A stretch of 64,000 nucleotides of DNA from an uncultured Gemmatimonadota bacterium. Lineage in GTDB: Bacteria > Gemmatimonadota > Gemmatimonadetes > Gemmatimonadales > Gemmatimonadaceae. The notes under the pieces were generated by a model that searched no databases, was not told the DNA's origin, and saw nothing but the letters and a program-made list of their open reading frames with translations. The first letter of the stretch is position 1. Every line of letters begins with the position of its first letter. The DNA lies in contig CADEFN010000004.1 of NCBI GenBank assembly GCA_902826615.1, positions 186,001 through 250,000 on the forward strand, written 5' to 3'. Below are positions 22,843 to 32,492 of the stretch, one piece after another. A program made the translations under genes and the position numbers.

Positions 22843-23723
22843 GGGCTGCTCCGTTTGATCTGGACGAGTCGTTCACGTGCGAGCCGGCGCCCGGTTGGCG
22901 TGGCCGCGAGTCCTCCACCAGCAGTCTCTCGATATCGGACATCCATCGAACGCCCGATTTCTCCCATCACGTCGATGACTTCGTCGGCGGGAATGGCAAA
23001 GGTGATCCCGGCAAGCGCCATCTCCACAGCCGCGAGTGCAATCGCGGAGCCGGTGGCGTTGCGAAATACACAGGGGAGTTCGACCAGGCCGCCTAACGGG
23101 TCGCATACGAGCCCGAGGGTGCCCTGCTGTGCGAGGGCCACGGCGTGCCCGGCCTGCGACGGCGTTCCCCCCAGCATTTCCGTGGCTGCGCCGGCCGCCA
23201 TTCCCGCCGCGGCGCCTGTTTCCGCCTGACAGCCACCTTCGGCCCCGGAGAGCGAGGCCCGCTCTGCGACGATGGCGCCAATCAGCCCGGCGGTCGCCAG
23301 TGCGTCAACGATGGCATCATCAGACAAACCGCGGGCATCAGCCAGGCCGGTGAGCACTGCGGGGAGCACGCCGGCACCACCAGCGGTGGGGGCAGCCACA
23401 ATCACGCCCATGGCCGCATTCACTTCCTGCACGGCAAGAGCTCGCGCCAGCACCTCACGAAATGGGGTACCGCTGAGCGGCCCGGCGGCACCGTGGCGCA
23501 TTTTGGCGGCGTCACCGCCCACCAGCCCCGACGCGGAACGCAAATCTCCGGTGAGACCCTGCGCCACCGCCCCGCGCATGACGACCAGCGCCCGATGCAG
23601 CACACTCCGGATGTCGTCGACGGTGCGGCCCTGATCGCGCGACTCGGCCTCGAGTGCTACGCGGGCGAGGGTGGTACCCTGCGACTCGGCGTCGCGGATG
23701 GCGTCTGCGAGTGCTTTGTACAT
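22839..23723 (-). CDS. sdaAA: L-serine dehydratase, iron-sulfur-dependent, alpha subunit
   Basis: From ATG 23723 the 294-residue product matches the alpha (catalytic) subunit of the two-subunit 4Fe-4S L-serine dehydratase. The motifs are 'GVIVAAPTAGGAGVLPAVLT', the cluster Cys region 'EGGCQAETGAAAGMAAGA', and 'QQGTLGLVCDPLGGLVELPC'. The enzyme deaminates L-serine to pyruvate and ammonia. Its start shares a base with the beta-subunit stop (TGATG), so the two chains are co-translated. An extension to 23765 is not needed. Confidence 0.92.
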   Translation of the reverse strand: MYKALADAIRDAESQGTTLARVALEAESRDQGRTVDDIRSVLHRALVVMRGAVAQGLTGDLRSASGLVGGDAAKMRHGAAGPLSGTPFREVLARALAVQEVNAAMGVIVAAPTAGGAGVLPAVLTGLADARGLSDDAIVDALATAGLIGAIVAERASLSGAEGGCQAETGAAAGMAAGAATEMLGGTPSQAGHAVALAQQGTLGLVCDPLGGLVELPCVFRNATGSAIALAAVEMALAGITFAIPADEVIDVMGEIGRSMDVRYRETAGGGLAATPTGRRLARERLVQIKRSSP

Positions 23724-24424
23724 CAGCCCGCGACCTTGTCGAGACGGTACGCCCACTGTACCCAATCGAGGGCGAGGATGTCATCAAGCGCCTGCTCTTC
23801 GGGCCGGTCGTCAACTTCGATAACCATGAAGGCGTCGCCTCCACGCTGTTTTCTCGTCAGACGCAGGTTGGCGATGTTCACGCCGTCGTCGGCGAGGATT
23901 CCGGAGATCCGTGCAATGGACCCCTTGATGTCCTCCGCTACGAGCACAATGGTGTGATACGCCCCGCTCACCTCCACGGGGTATCCATCCACTTCGTTCA
24001 CCAGCACACGCCCGGCGCCGAGTGAGGCCCCCATCATGACGGCTTTTCGGCTGCCATGTTCGAGGGTGATGCGCACCGTGTTGGGGTGCGTTTCTCCTTC
24101 TTCGCCGAGTTTGGTTTTCTCGAAGGTGTAGACCAGCCCCTCCCGTTCGGCAATATCGAGGGCGTCGCGAATGCGGTCGTCATCCGGGCGGAATCCCATC
24201 AGCCCGCCGGCGATTGCCTTGTCGGTGCCGTGTCCCTCCCCAGTCCGGGCGAACGAACCATGCAGTTCGATGAGCGCTCGTTCGGGCGTGCCGCCCACCA
24301 GCCCTCGGGCGAGAAGACCGAGACGGCACGCCCCAGCCGTATGCGAGGACGAGGGACCGACCATGACCGGCCCGATGATATCCAGGAGAGAGACCACGAT
24401 TCTGCAGGGTAGAGACACCGCCAA
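23723..24424 (-). CDS. sdaAB: L-serine dehydratase, iron-sulfur-dependent, beta subunit
   Basis: The protein has the beta-subunit N-terminus 'LLDIIGPVMVGPSSSHTAGA' and a C-terminal ACT domain ('ARISGILADDGVNIANLRLT') that is presumably regulatory. The frame opens at 24424, but the family usually begins at 'SLLDIIGP', so GTG 24397 is the more probable start. It lies upstream of, and overlapping, sdaAA. Together they form the heterodimeric enzyme that is a single polypeptide in E. coli. Confidence 0.9.
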   Translation of the reverse strand: MAVSLPCRIVVSLLDIIGPVMVGPSSSHTAGACRLGLLARGLVGGTPERALIELHGSFARTGEGHGTDKAIAGGLMGFRPDDDRIRDALDIAEREGLVYTFEKTKLGEEGETHPNTVRITLEHGSRKAVMMGASLGAGRVLVNEVDGYPVEVSGAYHTIVLVAEDIKGSIARISGILADDGVNIANLRLTRKQRGGDAFMVIEVDDRPEEQALDDILALDWVQWAYRLDKVAG

Positions 24425-24433
24425 GATACAACA

Positions 24434-24476
24434 GGGGCGGCGGGCCCCGGAGCTTTCGCTCGCGGCCCGCCGCCCC
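24434..24476 (-). terminator. Terminator-like hairpin after the SusD gene
   Basis: A perfect 13-bp stem (GGGGCGGCGGGCC / GGCCCGCCGCCCC) with a 17-nt loop lies 26 nt past the SusD-type stop. It is followed on the minus strand by 'TGTTGTATCTT'. It probably ends the SusC/SusD transcript. Confidence 0.75.
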
Positions 24477-24501
24477 AGCCGTTCAGATTCGCGGCCTGCG
24501 A

Positions 24502-25770
24502 TTACCCCTTGAAGTTGGGGTTATTCCGCGTCTCGACGTCTGGAAGTGGCACGCAGGTGAGGTCGCTGTAGGTCTGCCCCTTTCGGTTCACACCGGTTTG
24601 GAAGGGGATCTTCTTGCGGAGCATGTCGACGTACCGGTGCCCCTCGCTGAAGAGCTGGCGACGACGCTCCTCGATGACCAGATCCGTGATGTTCGTGCCC
24701 GCCGGCGGCACTGCCATTGGCGCAATGTTGGAAAGCGCGCGCACGCGGTTGATGGCGTCGATCGCCTCCTGCCCACCTCGGGCCTCGGCCAGAATGAGCT
24801 GCGCCTCTGCGTACGTGGCGATCGGGAAGCCTACTGCGCCGCTTCCGGTGAACTTCTGCTGCTGGAAGACCGCGGTGGCGTTGTCCGTTCCCACGCGACG
24901 CATATCGTTGACTCGCACACGGGGATCGGCGACACCATTCACGGTCAGGCCCCGATACGCGGGCGTCACCGAAAGGAAGTCGTTACGCACGGTCAGGTTG
25001 TAGAGATGGTTCTCGCGAGCCGGTGTCGTCTCGGAGAACTCGGCGTTCCTCACGAAACCTGCCGTCACCAGGAGTGCGTCCGACGCGGCCCCGGTGAGAT
25101 TGCCCATGTCGAGCCGCACACGCGCGCGTCCCACCGTCGCCATGTTCCGGAGACTGGCATCATTGATGGTCGTCGCAATCTGGATCGCCGTGGTGAATCG
25201 GGTTTCGGCGATAGCCCAGACCTGTGCCGAGGTCATCTTCGGTCCATTGTCGATGGCCATCTCACACATGCCCTCGCCGAGGAGGGTGTACGTGTACCCG
25301 GCGTACGCGGCAGCCTCCGCGAGCATCCGCTGACGGTTAGGCACCTGGGCATCGGTGAAAGTCCCCAGGCGCTTGGCGAGATCATCCAGCTGGAAGCGTG
25401 CCTGCTGCAGCGGGATGTAAAAGCCCAGGGAGGTGGTGGCCCGCCCGTTGTTGCAGCCACCGGGATTGCCCTTGATCTCGACCACCCCGCGCCATTCCCA
25501 TGGGTGGTTGTTCACAAAACCGTTGGCCGACCAGTACTCGCCGGACAACATGCCAGCGGTTGCAGCAAACTCGACGAAGCCGCACTGCGCGGTCTGCAGC
25601 GCCGCCGCCGACAGGATCGGCATGATGGCGGCATCGGCAAGGGCAGTCTCTTCGACGCGGCCGGGGTTCTCGACGGACAGCAGTGAATCACAGGCCATGA
25701 GGAGGGAAGACATGGCCATCAGCGCAAAGCCGTTGCGGCGGATGCGCGAGGTGGAAATACGGGAAGTCAT
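24502..25770 (-). CDS. SusD/RagB-family surface lipoprotein
   Basis: From ATG 25770 the 422-residue product has a lipoprotein signal with lipobox 'SLLMAC' (about residues 21-26), then 'DSLLSVENPGRVEETALADA', typical of the SusD start. TPR-like helices follow, and the C-terminal motif is 'VIEERRRQLFSEGHRYVDML'. SusD proteins bind nutrients (glycans or peptides) on the cell surface and cap the SusC channel. The frame continues to 26100, but that part overlaps the SusC gene and lacks a signal. It starts 17 nt after the SusC stop. Confidence 0.85.
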   Translation of the reverse strand: MTSRISTSRIRRNGFALMAMSSLLMACDSLLSVENPGRVEETALADAAIMPILSAAALQTAQCGFVEFAATAGMLSGEYWSANGFVNNHPWEWRGVVEIKGNPGGCNNGRATTSLGFYIPLQQARFQLDDLAKRLGTFTDAQVPNRQRMLAEAAAYAGYTYTLLGEGMCEMAIDNGPKMTSAQVWAIAETRFTTAIQIATTINDASLRNMATVGRARVRLDMGNLTGAASDALLVTAGFVRNAEFSETTPARENHLYNLTVRNDFLSVTPAYRGLTVNGVADPRVRVNDMRRVGTDNATAVFQQQKFTGSGAVGFPIATYAEAQLILAEARGGQEAIDAINRVRALSNIAPMAVPPAGTNITDLVIEERRRQLFSEGHRYVDMLRKKIPFQTGVNRKGQTYSDLTCVPLPDVETRNNPNFKG

Positions 25771-25786
25771 GTTCGCGTCTCCGTGG

Positions 25787-28700
25787 TTAGTAGGTGAGGC
25801 GGAACGTGGTGACAAAACTCGCCGTCGGCGGCATGATGGTCTGGAAGCCGTTGGAGAGCTGACCCACGGCGCGGATTTCGGGGTCCCATGCGTGGCGCTC
25901 AGCAACATCGACGTTGATGCGGCCGTTACGCGGCGTGGACCAGCCATGTTGCGCCGTCCAGAGCATGGAGAGGTTGCGTCCGGCGATGCTGAGGGATCCG
26001 CCGGAGGCGCCGAGTCTGCGGGCCCATGCACGATTGATGTTGTATGCGGCTGATACTTCACGCAGTCGCAGGAACCCGGCCTTGTAGGTTCCGGGAGCAT
26101 CCGCTTCGATGGCCCGATAGACCTGGAGGAAGGGATCGTTACGCAGGATGACCGCCCTGGTCGATCCCTGGTTGTGCAGCGCCCGGATTTCGGTGTTGGA
26201 CTGGATGTGCCCGCCGTTGCCGTCTACACGCGCATAGAGCCGCAGGTTGTTGAACAGCGTCACCGTGGAGTTGAGTCCCGCCTGCCAGGTGGGCTGCGAG
26301 TGACCCCAGTACACGCGCGGCGCCACGTTACACGCCGCATCCGCGCCACCTTGCTCCAACCCTTGCTTGCCGGTGCCGCCGTCGCACGTCGACGTGAGCA
26401 CCGCGCCGGTGGACGACAGGGTGGCGCCACGCACCTTGTACATGAAGAAGTCGGCAATCGACCACCCCACACGGTTCTGTGCCTGACCACCTCCACCAAC
26501 CGTGAGGAACTGAGTGCCGCCCATGTCCTCGATGCGGTTGCCGTTGGAGGCGAGCTGCGTGCCAAGCTCCCAGCTGACACGACGCCCTTCGAAGACGCGC
26601 AGGTTGAGGGTGAGCTCGTCGCCCCACCCGGAGACTTTGCCGATGTTGATCACCTGCGAGCCGGGGAAGCCGACCGAGGGTGCAATCGGCGAGTTGACGA
26701 TGGCGTCGGTGATGTTGCGACCATAGTGCGTGTATGATGCGTCCACACGCCCGTTGAGGAGCGTCGCCTCAAAGCCCATTTCCAGTTCGGTACTGCGCTC
26801 GGGCTTGAGCTGCGGATTGCCGAACGAACCCGGCACGAGTCCGGGCTGGTTCTGGTAGCCGACACTCGGATCGTAGAGTCGCGCGGCGTCGAACGTACCG
26901 GGCTGCGTGCCCGCGGCACCCATCGCAAAGCGGAGCCGGAAGGTCTGCAGCGATGGCACCTTGAACCAGGGCTCCTCACTCACGACCCATGATCCGCTCA
27001 GTTTGGGGTAGTACGCCGCCTTGAAGTCCTTGCCGAAGGCGCTGTTGTCATCGCCGCGGATCGCCGCCGTGACAAACACGCGGTTCTTCCAGGCCACCTC
27101 CTGCTGGCCAAAGACGCCGACGGTGGCATTTGCGACGTAGGTCTCGTCACCACTGCGTGTGGCACCACCCGACACGGTAGTGATCGGACCGGCCGGGAAG
27201 GTATTGCCTTGTGCCGTGATGTTGCTGAGTTCGTTGCGATAGTGCTGGAGGCCCACCGATGACGTGAAGCGAAGGTCATCGCGCCAGCCGTACCGCGCAG
27301 ATCCGGCGTAGTCGAGGGTGAGGAAGGTGCGATTGGCGCGATTCACCGTCTTGCTGCCAAGCCCGTTCTGACCCAAAAAGTCGAGGCTGCCGAGTGGCTG
27401 ACGGGGATAGAGGTTCCAGTTGTTCTCTGCGCTCACGTCGAGGCCGGTCACCAGGCGGTGGGTGAACCACTCTTTGGGCGCAAACTGCATGGTGATCGAC
27501 GACGTGGTGCGGTCGTTGTCGGCATGGCTCTCGGCGGTCTCCCATTCCTCAGGCGGCGAGAAGCCGAATCCGCGACGCCCTGTGGTGAGTGTGAGCGGCG
27601 TGCCCCACACCAGATTGCTGAAGGGATCGATGTCGATGGCCTGCTGCGCGAGACGGATGCGGTCGCGAATGTGGCCGATCGATCCGCTGATGCGCAGCGA
27701 CTTGGTCGCGAGCACTTCCACGTTGGCGCGACCCGTGAACTTCTTGTCCCAGTTGTGCTTCACGACGCCGACGTCGTCATCCCATGCTCCGGACAGGTAG
27801 TAGCGACTGGCGTCGGTGCCACCATTGAGAGAGCCGACATAACCCTGGTTCATCCCATTGGTGAAAATCGGCCCCTTGCCGTTCTCTGCTTCGTGTTCGT
27901 AGAGATTGACGCTCACCAACTCGCCGCTCGCCGGATCACGTCCCCAGAGCAGCCCTGCGCGCCCCTCGGGATCCATCATCCAGTTGGTCCCCTGCCGCGT
28001 GGTGAAGTCGAAGGTGGTCTTGCCGGCTTTTCCGCGCTTGGTAATGATCTGGATGACGCCGTTGGAGGCCTCGGTGCCGTACAGGGTTGACGCGGCGGGA
28101 CCCTTGATGACCTCGATGCTTTCGATGTCCTGGGGATTGATGTCATTGAGGCGACTCGCGCCGCCGCCACCGCGCTGGACCGGCCCACGCGAGACGTTCC
28201 CGTCGATGCGAACACCATCGATATAGATGAGCGGCTCGTTGGAGAGCGAGAGGCTGCTCACCCCACGCACCCGCAGCTGCGCCCCGGTGCCCACCTGACC
28301 CGAAGCCGGCAGCACCACCAGCCCTGAGGTGCGCGATCCCATGAGCTGTTCAACACTTCGCGCCGGCGCCAGGGCGAGCACGTCGGTGGCATTGATCGTC
28401 TCGATGACATTGCCCACCGATCGGCGTTGCGCCACACCGGCCGTGCCGGTGACGACCACCTGATCGAGTTTCATCAGGCGCTGCGACAGCGCAAAATCGA
28501 CCGTCGCCGTTTCTCCGGCATTCAGGGTGATCGGGCGCTGCTGTGGCGCATAGCCCACCAGGCGCACGCGCACCGCCATCGCACCCGCAGGCACGTTGGC
28601 AATGGTGTACTGCCCATTGTCACCGACGCGCGCCGAGAGTGACGCGAGCGTCCCATTTGGCCCGGCGAGGGTGATTTCCGCCCCGGCCAGGGGGCGCTGC

Positions 28701-28819
28701 GATGCGGAGTCCACGACCGAACCGCGGATCGTGGCACTCCCCTGGGCCAGCAGCGGCATGGGAAGGGCGAACACCAGCGAGAGCAACAGGCGTCGCTTAA
28801 CTGAGAAACATCCCGACAT
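25787..28819 (-). CDS. SusC/RagA-type TonB-dependent outer-membrane receptor
   Basis: From ATG 28819 the 1010-residue protein has a signal peptide ('LLLSLVFALPMPLLAQG') and a carboxypeptidase-like regulatory domain ('IRGSVVDSASQRPLAGAEIT'). Next comes the TonB plug ('GVSSLSLSNEPLIYIDGVRI', 'DINPQDIESIEVIKGPAAST') and a large beta-barrel ending in an aromatic-rich 'TFRLTY'. It imports ligands captured by the SusD partner using TonB energy. The ligand is unknown; no glycoside hydrolase, sulfatase or sensor sits nearby, unlike a polysaccharide-utilisation locus. Confidence 0.9.
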   Translation of the reverse strand: MSGCFSVKRRLLLSLVFALPMPLLAQGSATIRGSVVDSASQRPLAGAEITLAGPNGTLASLSARVGDNGQYTIANVPAGAMAVRVRLVGYAPQQRPITLNAGETATVDFALSQRLMKLDQVVVTGTAGVAQRRSVGNVIETINATDVLALAPARSVEQLMGSRTSGLVVLPASGQVGTGAQLRVRGVSSLSLSNEPLIYIDGVRIDGNVSRGPVQRGGGGASRLNDINPQDIESIEVIKGPAASTLYGTEASNGVIQIITKRGKAGKTTFDFTTRQGTNWMMDPEGRAGLLWGRDPASGELVSVNLYEHEAENGKGPIFTNGMNQGYVGSLNGGTDASRYYLSGAWDDDVGVVKHNWDKKFTGRANVEVLATKSLRISGSIGHIRDRIRLAQQAIDIDPFSNLVWGTPLTLTTGRRGFGFSPPEEWETAESHADNDRTTSSITMQFAPKEWFTHRLVTGLDVSAENNWNLYPRQPLGSLDFLGQNGLGSKTVNRANRTFLTLDYAGSARYGWRDDLRFTSSVGLQHYRNELSNITAQGNTFPAGPITTVSGGATRSGDETYVANATVGVFGQQEVAWKNRVFVTAAIRGDDNSAFGKDFKAAYYPKLSGSWVVSEEPWFKVPSLQTFRLRFAMGAAGTQPGTFDAARLYDPSVGYQNQPGLVPGSFGNPQLKPERSTELEMGFEATLLNGRVDASYTHYGRNITDAIVNSPIAPSVGFPGSQVINIGKVSGWGDELTLNLRVFEGRRVSWELGTQLASNGNRIEDMGGTQFLTVGGGGQAQNRVGWSIADFFMYKVRGATLSSTGAVLTSTCDGGTGKQGLEQGGADAACNVAPRVYWGHSQPTWQAGLNSTVTLFNNLRLYARVDGNGGHIQSNTEIRALHNQGSTRAVILRNDPFLQVYRAIEADAPGTYKAGFLRLREVSAAYNINRAWARRLGASGGSLSIAGRNLSMLWTAQHGWSTPRNGRINVDVAERHAWDPEIRAVGQLSNGFQTIMPPTASFVTTFRLTY

Positions 28820-28951
28820 GAGTCCTCCAGGCGCAGGGTTGAGGAAAGCCCGCGAAGAGACGCGGGGCTTAAGCTGCGCGGCGATTGTGCAGGCGGGACC
28901 GCATGGCGTCAACGTCCTCCGGTCCGTGCATCACTCCAACAGCCCGGAGAA

Positions 28952-28982
28952 GTGGCGGCGGCGACACCCGTAAGGCCGCCAC
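28952..28982 (-). terminator. Hairpin after uvrA
   Basis: GTGGCGGC and GCCGCCAC form an 8-bp stem with a 15-nt loop, 15 nt past the uvrA stop on the minus strand. Only a weak T-rich tail follows, so termination is tentative. Confidence 0.4.
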
Positions 28983-28996
28983 CATGCTTTTGGTGC

Positions 28997-31837
28997 CTAG
29001 ACCCTGAGCACGGGCTTGAGAAAGCGTCCCGTGTGTGATCCCTTCACCCGCACCACCTGCTCCGGCGTCCCGGCCGCCACGATGGCGCCGCCACCGGTCC
29101 CGCCCTCCGGTCCGAGATCAACAATCCAGTCGGCGGTCTTGATCACGTCGAGGTTGTGCTCGATGACGAGCACGGTATTGCCGCGGTCGACGAGCCGGTG
29201 CAGCACATCGAGCAACATTCGCACATCCTCGAAATGAAGACCCGTAGTCGGCTCATCGAGGATGTATAGCGTGCGCCCCGTGTCCCGCTTGGACAGCTCG
29301 GTGGCGAGCTTGACCCGCTGCGCCTCTCCCCCGGACAGTGTGGTCGCGCTTTGCCCGAGGTGGATGTAGCCGAGCCCGACGTCGTTGAGGGTCTGCAGCT
29401 TCTGTGCGATGCGGGGCTGGTTCTCGAAGAAGGCGAGCCCATCCTCGACGGTCAGGTCGAGCACCTCAGCGATGCTGAGGCCGCGAAAGCGCACTTCGAG
29501 GGTCTCGCGATTGTAGCGCTTTCCCTTGCACACGTCGCACGGGATGTAGACATCGGGCAGGAAGTGCATTTCGATCTTCACCAGGCCATCGCCCTGGCAT
29601 GACTCGCAGCGCCCGCCCTTCACGTTGAAGGAAAAGCGGCCAGGCCCGTACCCGCGAATCTTGGCTTCGGGCATCTCGGCGAAGAGCTCGCGCACCGGTG
29701 TGAAGACACCGGTGTAGGTCGCGGGATTGGAGCGTGGCGTCCGGCCGATGGGCGACTGGTCGATATCGATGACCTTGTCGATGTGCTCGAGACCGGTGAT
29801 GCGATCGTGTGCGCCGGGAATCACACGCGCCCTGAAGAAGTGCCGGGCGAGCGATTTGTGCAGGATGTCCTCGACGAGGGTGGATTTCCCCGACCCCGAC
29901 ACACCGGTCACCGCCACAAAGGTGCCTAACGGGATCTCGACGGTCAGGTCCTGCAGATTGTGCTCCCGCGCCCCAACCACCCGCAGCATCCGGGTGTTGT
30001 CCACCGGTCGCCGCCGGGCCGGCACCACGATCTGACGCTTCCCGGTGAGATATTGCCCGGTCAGCGATCGCTCGACCTTCTGGATGTCGTCGATGCTCCC
30101 TTCGGCGACGACCTCGCCGCCGTGTTTGCCGGCACCGGGCCCCAGATCAATGACATGATCGGCCGCACGAATGGTGTCCTCATCGTGTTCCACCACGATC
30201 ACCGTGTTGCCGAGATCGCGCAGCTGCTTGAGGGTGTCGAGGAGCCGCTCGTTGTCGCGCTGGTGCAACCCGATCGACGGCTCGTCCAGGATGTAGAGCA
30301 CACCCACCAGCCGCGACCCGATTTGCGTCGCAAGCCGAATGCGCTGCGCTTCGCCACCCGAGAGGGACTCAGCCGACCGGCCAAGGGTGAGGTAATCGAG
30401 ACCCACATCATCAAGAAAACGCAGTCGTTCGCGGACCTCCTTGAGGATGGGGCCGGCGATGCCGGGGTCGAGCCCGGGCTTGCCGGGAGCCCGCACCGGC
30501 ACGGCGTCAAAAAACTCGCGCGAGGCATGAATGGACAGCTCGCCCAGTTCGCCAAGATTTTTCCCAGCCACGGTGACCGCGAGACTCTCGGGCTTGAGGC
30601 GCTTGCCACCGCAGGCCTGACAGGGCCGAACGATCATGTAGCCATCCAGTTCCATGCGAATGGCGTCCGAATCTGTCTCCTGGTAGCGCCGCTGGACCGC
30701 CGCCACGATCCCCTCCCACTGCACCTCACTACCCTTCTCGGCTGCCTTGCCCTTCTTGGTCGCCGGTTTGCGCTCCGAGGGGCCGTGCAACAGCACCTGC
30801 TGAACCGCTTTCGGGAGTTTGGCCCATGGCGTGGCCAGATCAAACTTCATCTGCTTGGCGAGGCCAGGCAGGATCACGCGTCGCAGATAGCCATCGGGCT
30901 CGCCCCAGGGAAGCACGACACCTTCGAGGATGGTCAGACTGGGGTCCCCGAGGATGAGATCTTCGCTGACCTCGCGCCGGGTGCCCAATCCACTGCACGA
31001 CGGGCACGCGCCGAAGGGGGAGTTGAAGGAGAAATGACGCGGCTCCATCTCGGGCAACGAGAGCCCGCAATTGGGGCAGCCGTAGCGCTCCGAAAAGAGG
31101 TGCGTGCTCTTGTCACCCGCGTGACGGGTGATCTCGACGAGGCCGTCGGCCAACTTGAGGGCCGTTTCGAGCGAATCCACGAGGCGACCACGGTCTTCGA
31201 TGCGCACCACCGCCCGATCCACCACAATCGACACGTCGTGATTCTGGCGCTTGTTGAGCGCGGGTGGCTTGGCCAGTTCGATCAGGGTGCCATCGACCAT
31301 GGCCCTGACAAAGCCCTGCTTCCGCGCGGCCTCGAAGAGATCTCGGAACTCCCCCTTTCTCCCCCGCACCATCGGGGCGAGGATCTCGATCCGGGTGCCA
31401 CTCGGCCAGGTCAGAAGCACGTCGGCGATCTGGCTTGCTGTCTGCCGTTCCACGGCGCGTCCGCAGTTGGGACAATGCGGGGTGCCGGCGCGCGCATAAA
31501 GCAGACGGAGGTAGTCGTAGATCTCGGTAACCGTCCCCACTGTTGACCGCGGGTTATGCCCGGCGGTTTTCTGCTCAATGGAGATGGCCGGCGACAGCCC
31601 TTCGATGGAGTCGACATCGGGCTTCTCCATGAGCCCCAGAAACTGCCGAGCGTAGGCGGAAAGGGACTCCACGTACCGGCGCTGGCCCTCCGCGTAGATC
31701 GTGTCAAAGGCGAGGGACGACTTCCCGGATCCCGAGAGCCCGGTGATGACGGTGAGGCGGTCGCGAGGGATGGCAACGGAGACGTTGCGGAGGTTGTGCT
31801 CCCTGGCACCTCGGATGATGAGCGCGTCTTCGGACAT
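28997..31837 (-). CDS. uvrA: Excinuclease ABC subunit A
   Basis: The 946-residue protein has the duplicated ABC architecture of UvrA. The first Walker A is '[14 protein letters not shown]' near residue 35 and the second '[14 protein letters not shown]'. Two ABC signatures ('[17 protein letters not shown]' and '[17 protein letters not shown]') and the zinc modules '[18 protein letters not shown]' and 'CESCQGDG...[10 protein letters not shown]' are present. It recognises DNA damage and loads UvrB in nucleotide excision repair. Length is normal. It diverges from the macro-domain gene over a 109-nt gap. Confidence 0.97.
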   Translation of the reverse strand: MSEDALIIRGAREHNLRNVSVAIPRDRLTVITGLSGSGKSSLAFDTIYAEGQRRYVESLSAYARQFLGLMEKPDVDSIEGLSPAISIEQKTAGHNPRSTVGTVTEIYDYLRLLYARAGTPHCPNCGRAVERQTASQIADVLLTWPSGTRIEILAPMVRGRKGEFRDLFEAARKQGFVRAMVDGTLIELAKPPALNKRQNHDVSIVVDRAVVRIEDRGRLVDSLETALKLADGLVEITRHAGDKSTHLFSERYGCPNCGLSLPEMEPRHFSFNSPFGACPSCSGLGTRREVSEDLILGDPSLTILEGVVLPWGEPDGYLRRVILPGLAKQMKFDLATPWAKLPKAVQQVLLHGPSERKPATKKGKAAEKGSEVQWEGIVAAVQRRYQETDSDAIRMELDGYMIVRPCQACGGKRLKPESLAVTVAGKNLGELGELSIHASREFFDAVPVRAPGKPGLDPGIAGPILKEVRERLRFLDDVGLDYLTLGRSAESLSGGEAQRIRLATQIGSRLVGVLYILDEPSIGLHQRDNERLLDTLKQLRDLGNTVIVVEHDEDTIRAADHVIDLGPGAGKHGGEVVAEGSIDDIQKVERSLTGQYLTGKRQIVVPARRRPVDNTRMLRVVGAREHNLQDLTVEIPLGTFVAVTGVSGSGKSTLVEDILHKSLARHFFRARVIPGAHDRITGLEHIDKVIDIDQSPIGRTPRSNPATYTGVFTPVRELFAEMPEAKIRGYGPGRFSFNVKGGRCESCQGDGLVKIEMHFLPDVYIPCDVCKGKRYNRETLEVRFRGLSIAEVLDLTVEDGLAFFENQPRIAQKLQTLNDVGLGYIHLGQSATTLSGGEAQRVKLATELSKRDTGRTLYILDEPTTGLHFEDVRMLLDVLHRLVDRGNTVLVIEHNLDVIKTADWIVDLGPEGGTGGGAIVAAGTPEQVVRVKGSHTGRFLKPVLRV

Positions 31838-31946
31838 AGACCCGAAACTTCGCCGAAGGTCCCCCCGCCTTCAAGGGTGGAGTTTCCCGTGACCTGCGGG
31901 GGGCGCCAGCGGTCTTGATTCGGATCGTTTCACGCCGGAACCCCTT

Positions 31947-32492
31947 GTGAATTCGTCACTTGCATCCTCGTTACGCGCGCCTAACGCTTCGGCGAGCGTC
32001 CTCGTCGACGATGCCGCCTTTGTGGCGGCTGACGCTGTCGCTCGCCCTACCAACGGATTCCTGCGTGCCACCACGTCGCTGACCAAACGGCTCGAAGATG
32101 CTGCCGGCACTGGCATGCTGGTGCACCTGACGGTGCAGGAACCACATGATGTCGGGGCCGCAGTCGTAAGCGTCGCCGGTGCCGTCACACCACCGCTGAT
32201 GATCCACGCCGTCGTGATGACAGAAGACGAGCCGGTATCGCGTCATGGCGTGCACCGCGCGACCAGCAGTGCATTGCAGCGCGCCGCCGACTGGGGCATT
32301 CGCCGCCTGACGATGGTGCCCTTCGGACTCGGCGCTGGCAATCTCGACATCGACGGCTCGGCGCAGGTGATGGTCAGTGCCCTCCGCGAGCATGGACAAC
32401 GGTGTGCCATGCCACACGAGGTTGTGTTTGTGGTGGAAAGTGATGCCGAGGCTGAAGCCTTTCAGCTGGCGCTCGCCTGGTCGCCCTCATGA
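31947..32492 (+). CDS. Macro-domain-like protein
   Basis: The 181-residue protein has the features of a diverged macro domain: 'AADAVARPTNGFLRATTSLT' in place of the NAAN-type loop, 'RLEDAAGTGMLVHL', and 'ATSSALQRAADWGIRRLTMV' with the following 'FGLGAGNLD' loop. Macro domains bind or remove ADP-ribose; the canonical Asn-Ala-Asn is replaced here, so enzymatic activity is doubtful. The stop overlaps the next gene's start by 4 nt, placing it first in a plus-strand operon with a transglutaminase-fold protein, an ABC exporter and a diguanylate cyclase. Confidence 0.55.
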   Translation: MNSSLASSLRAPNASASVLVDDAAFVAADAVARPTNGFLRATTSLTKRLEDAAGTGMLVHLTVQEPHDVGAAVVSVAGAVTPPLMIHAVVMTEDEPVSRHGVHRATSSALQRAADWGIRRLTMVPFGLGAGNLDIDGSAQVMVSALREHGQRCAMPHEVVFVVESDAEAEAFQLALAWSPS

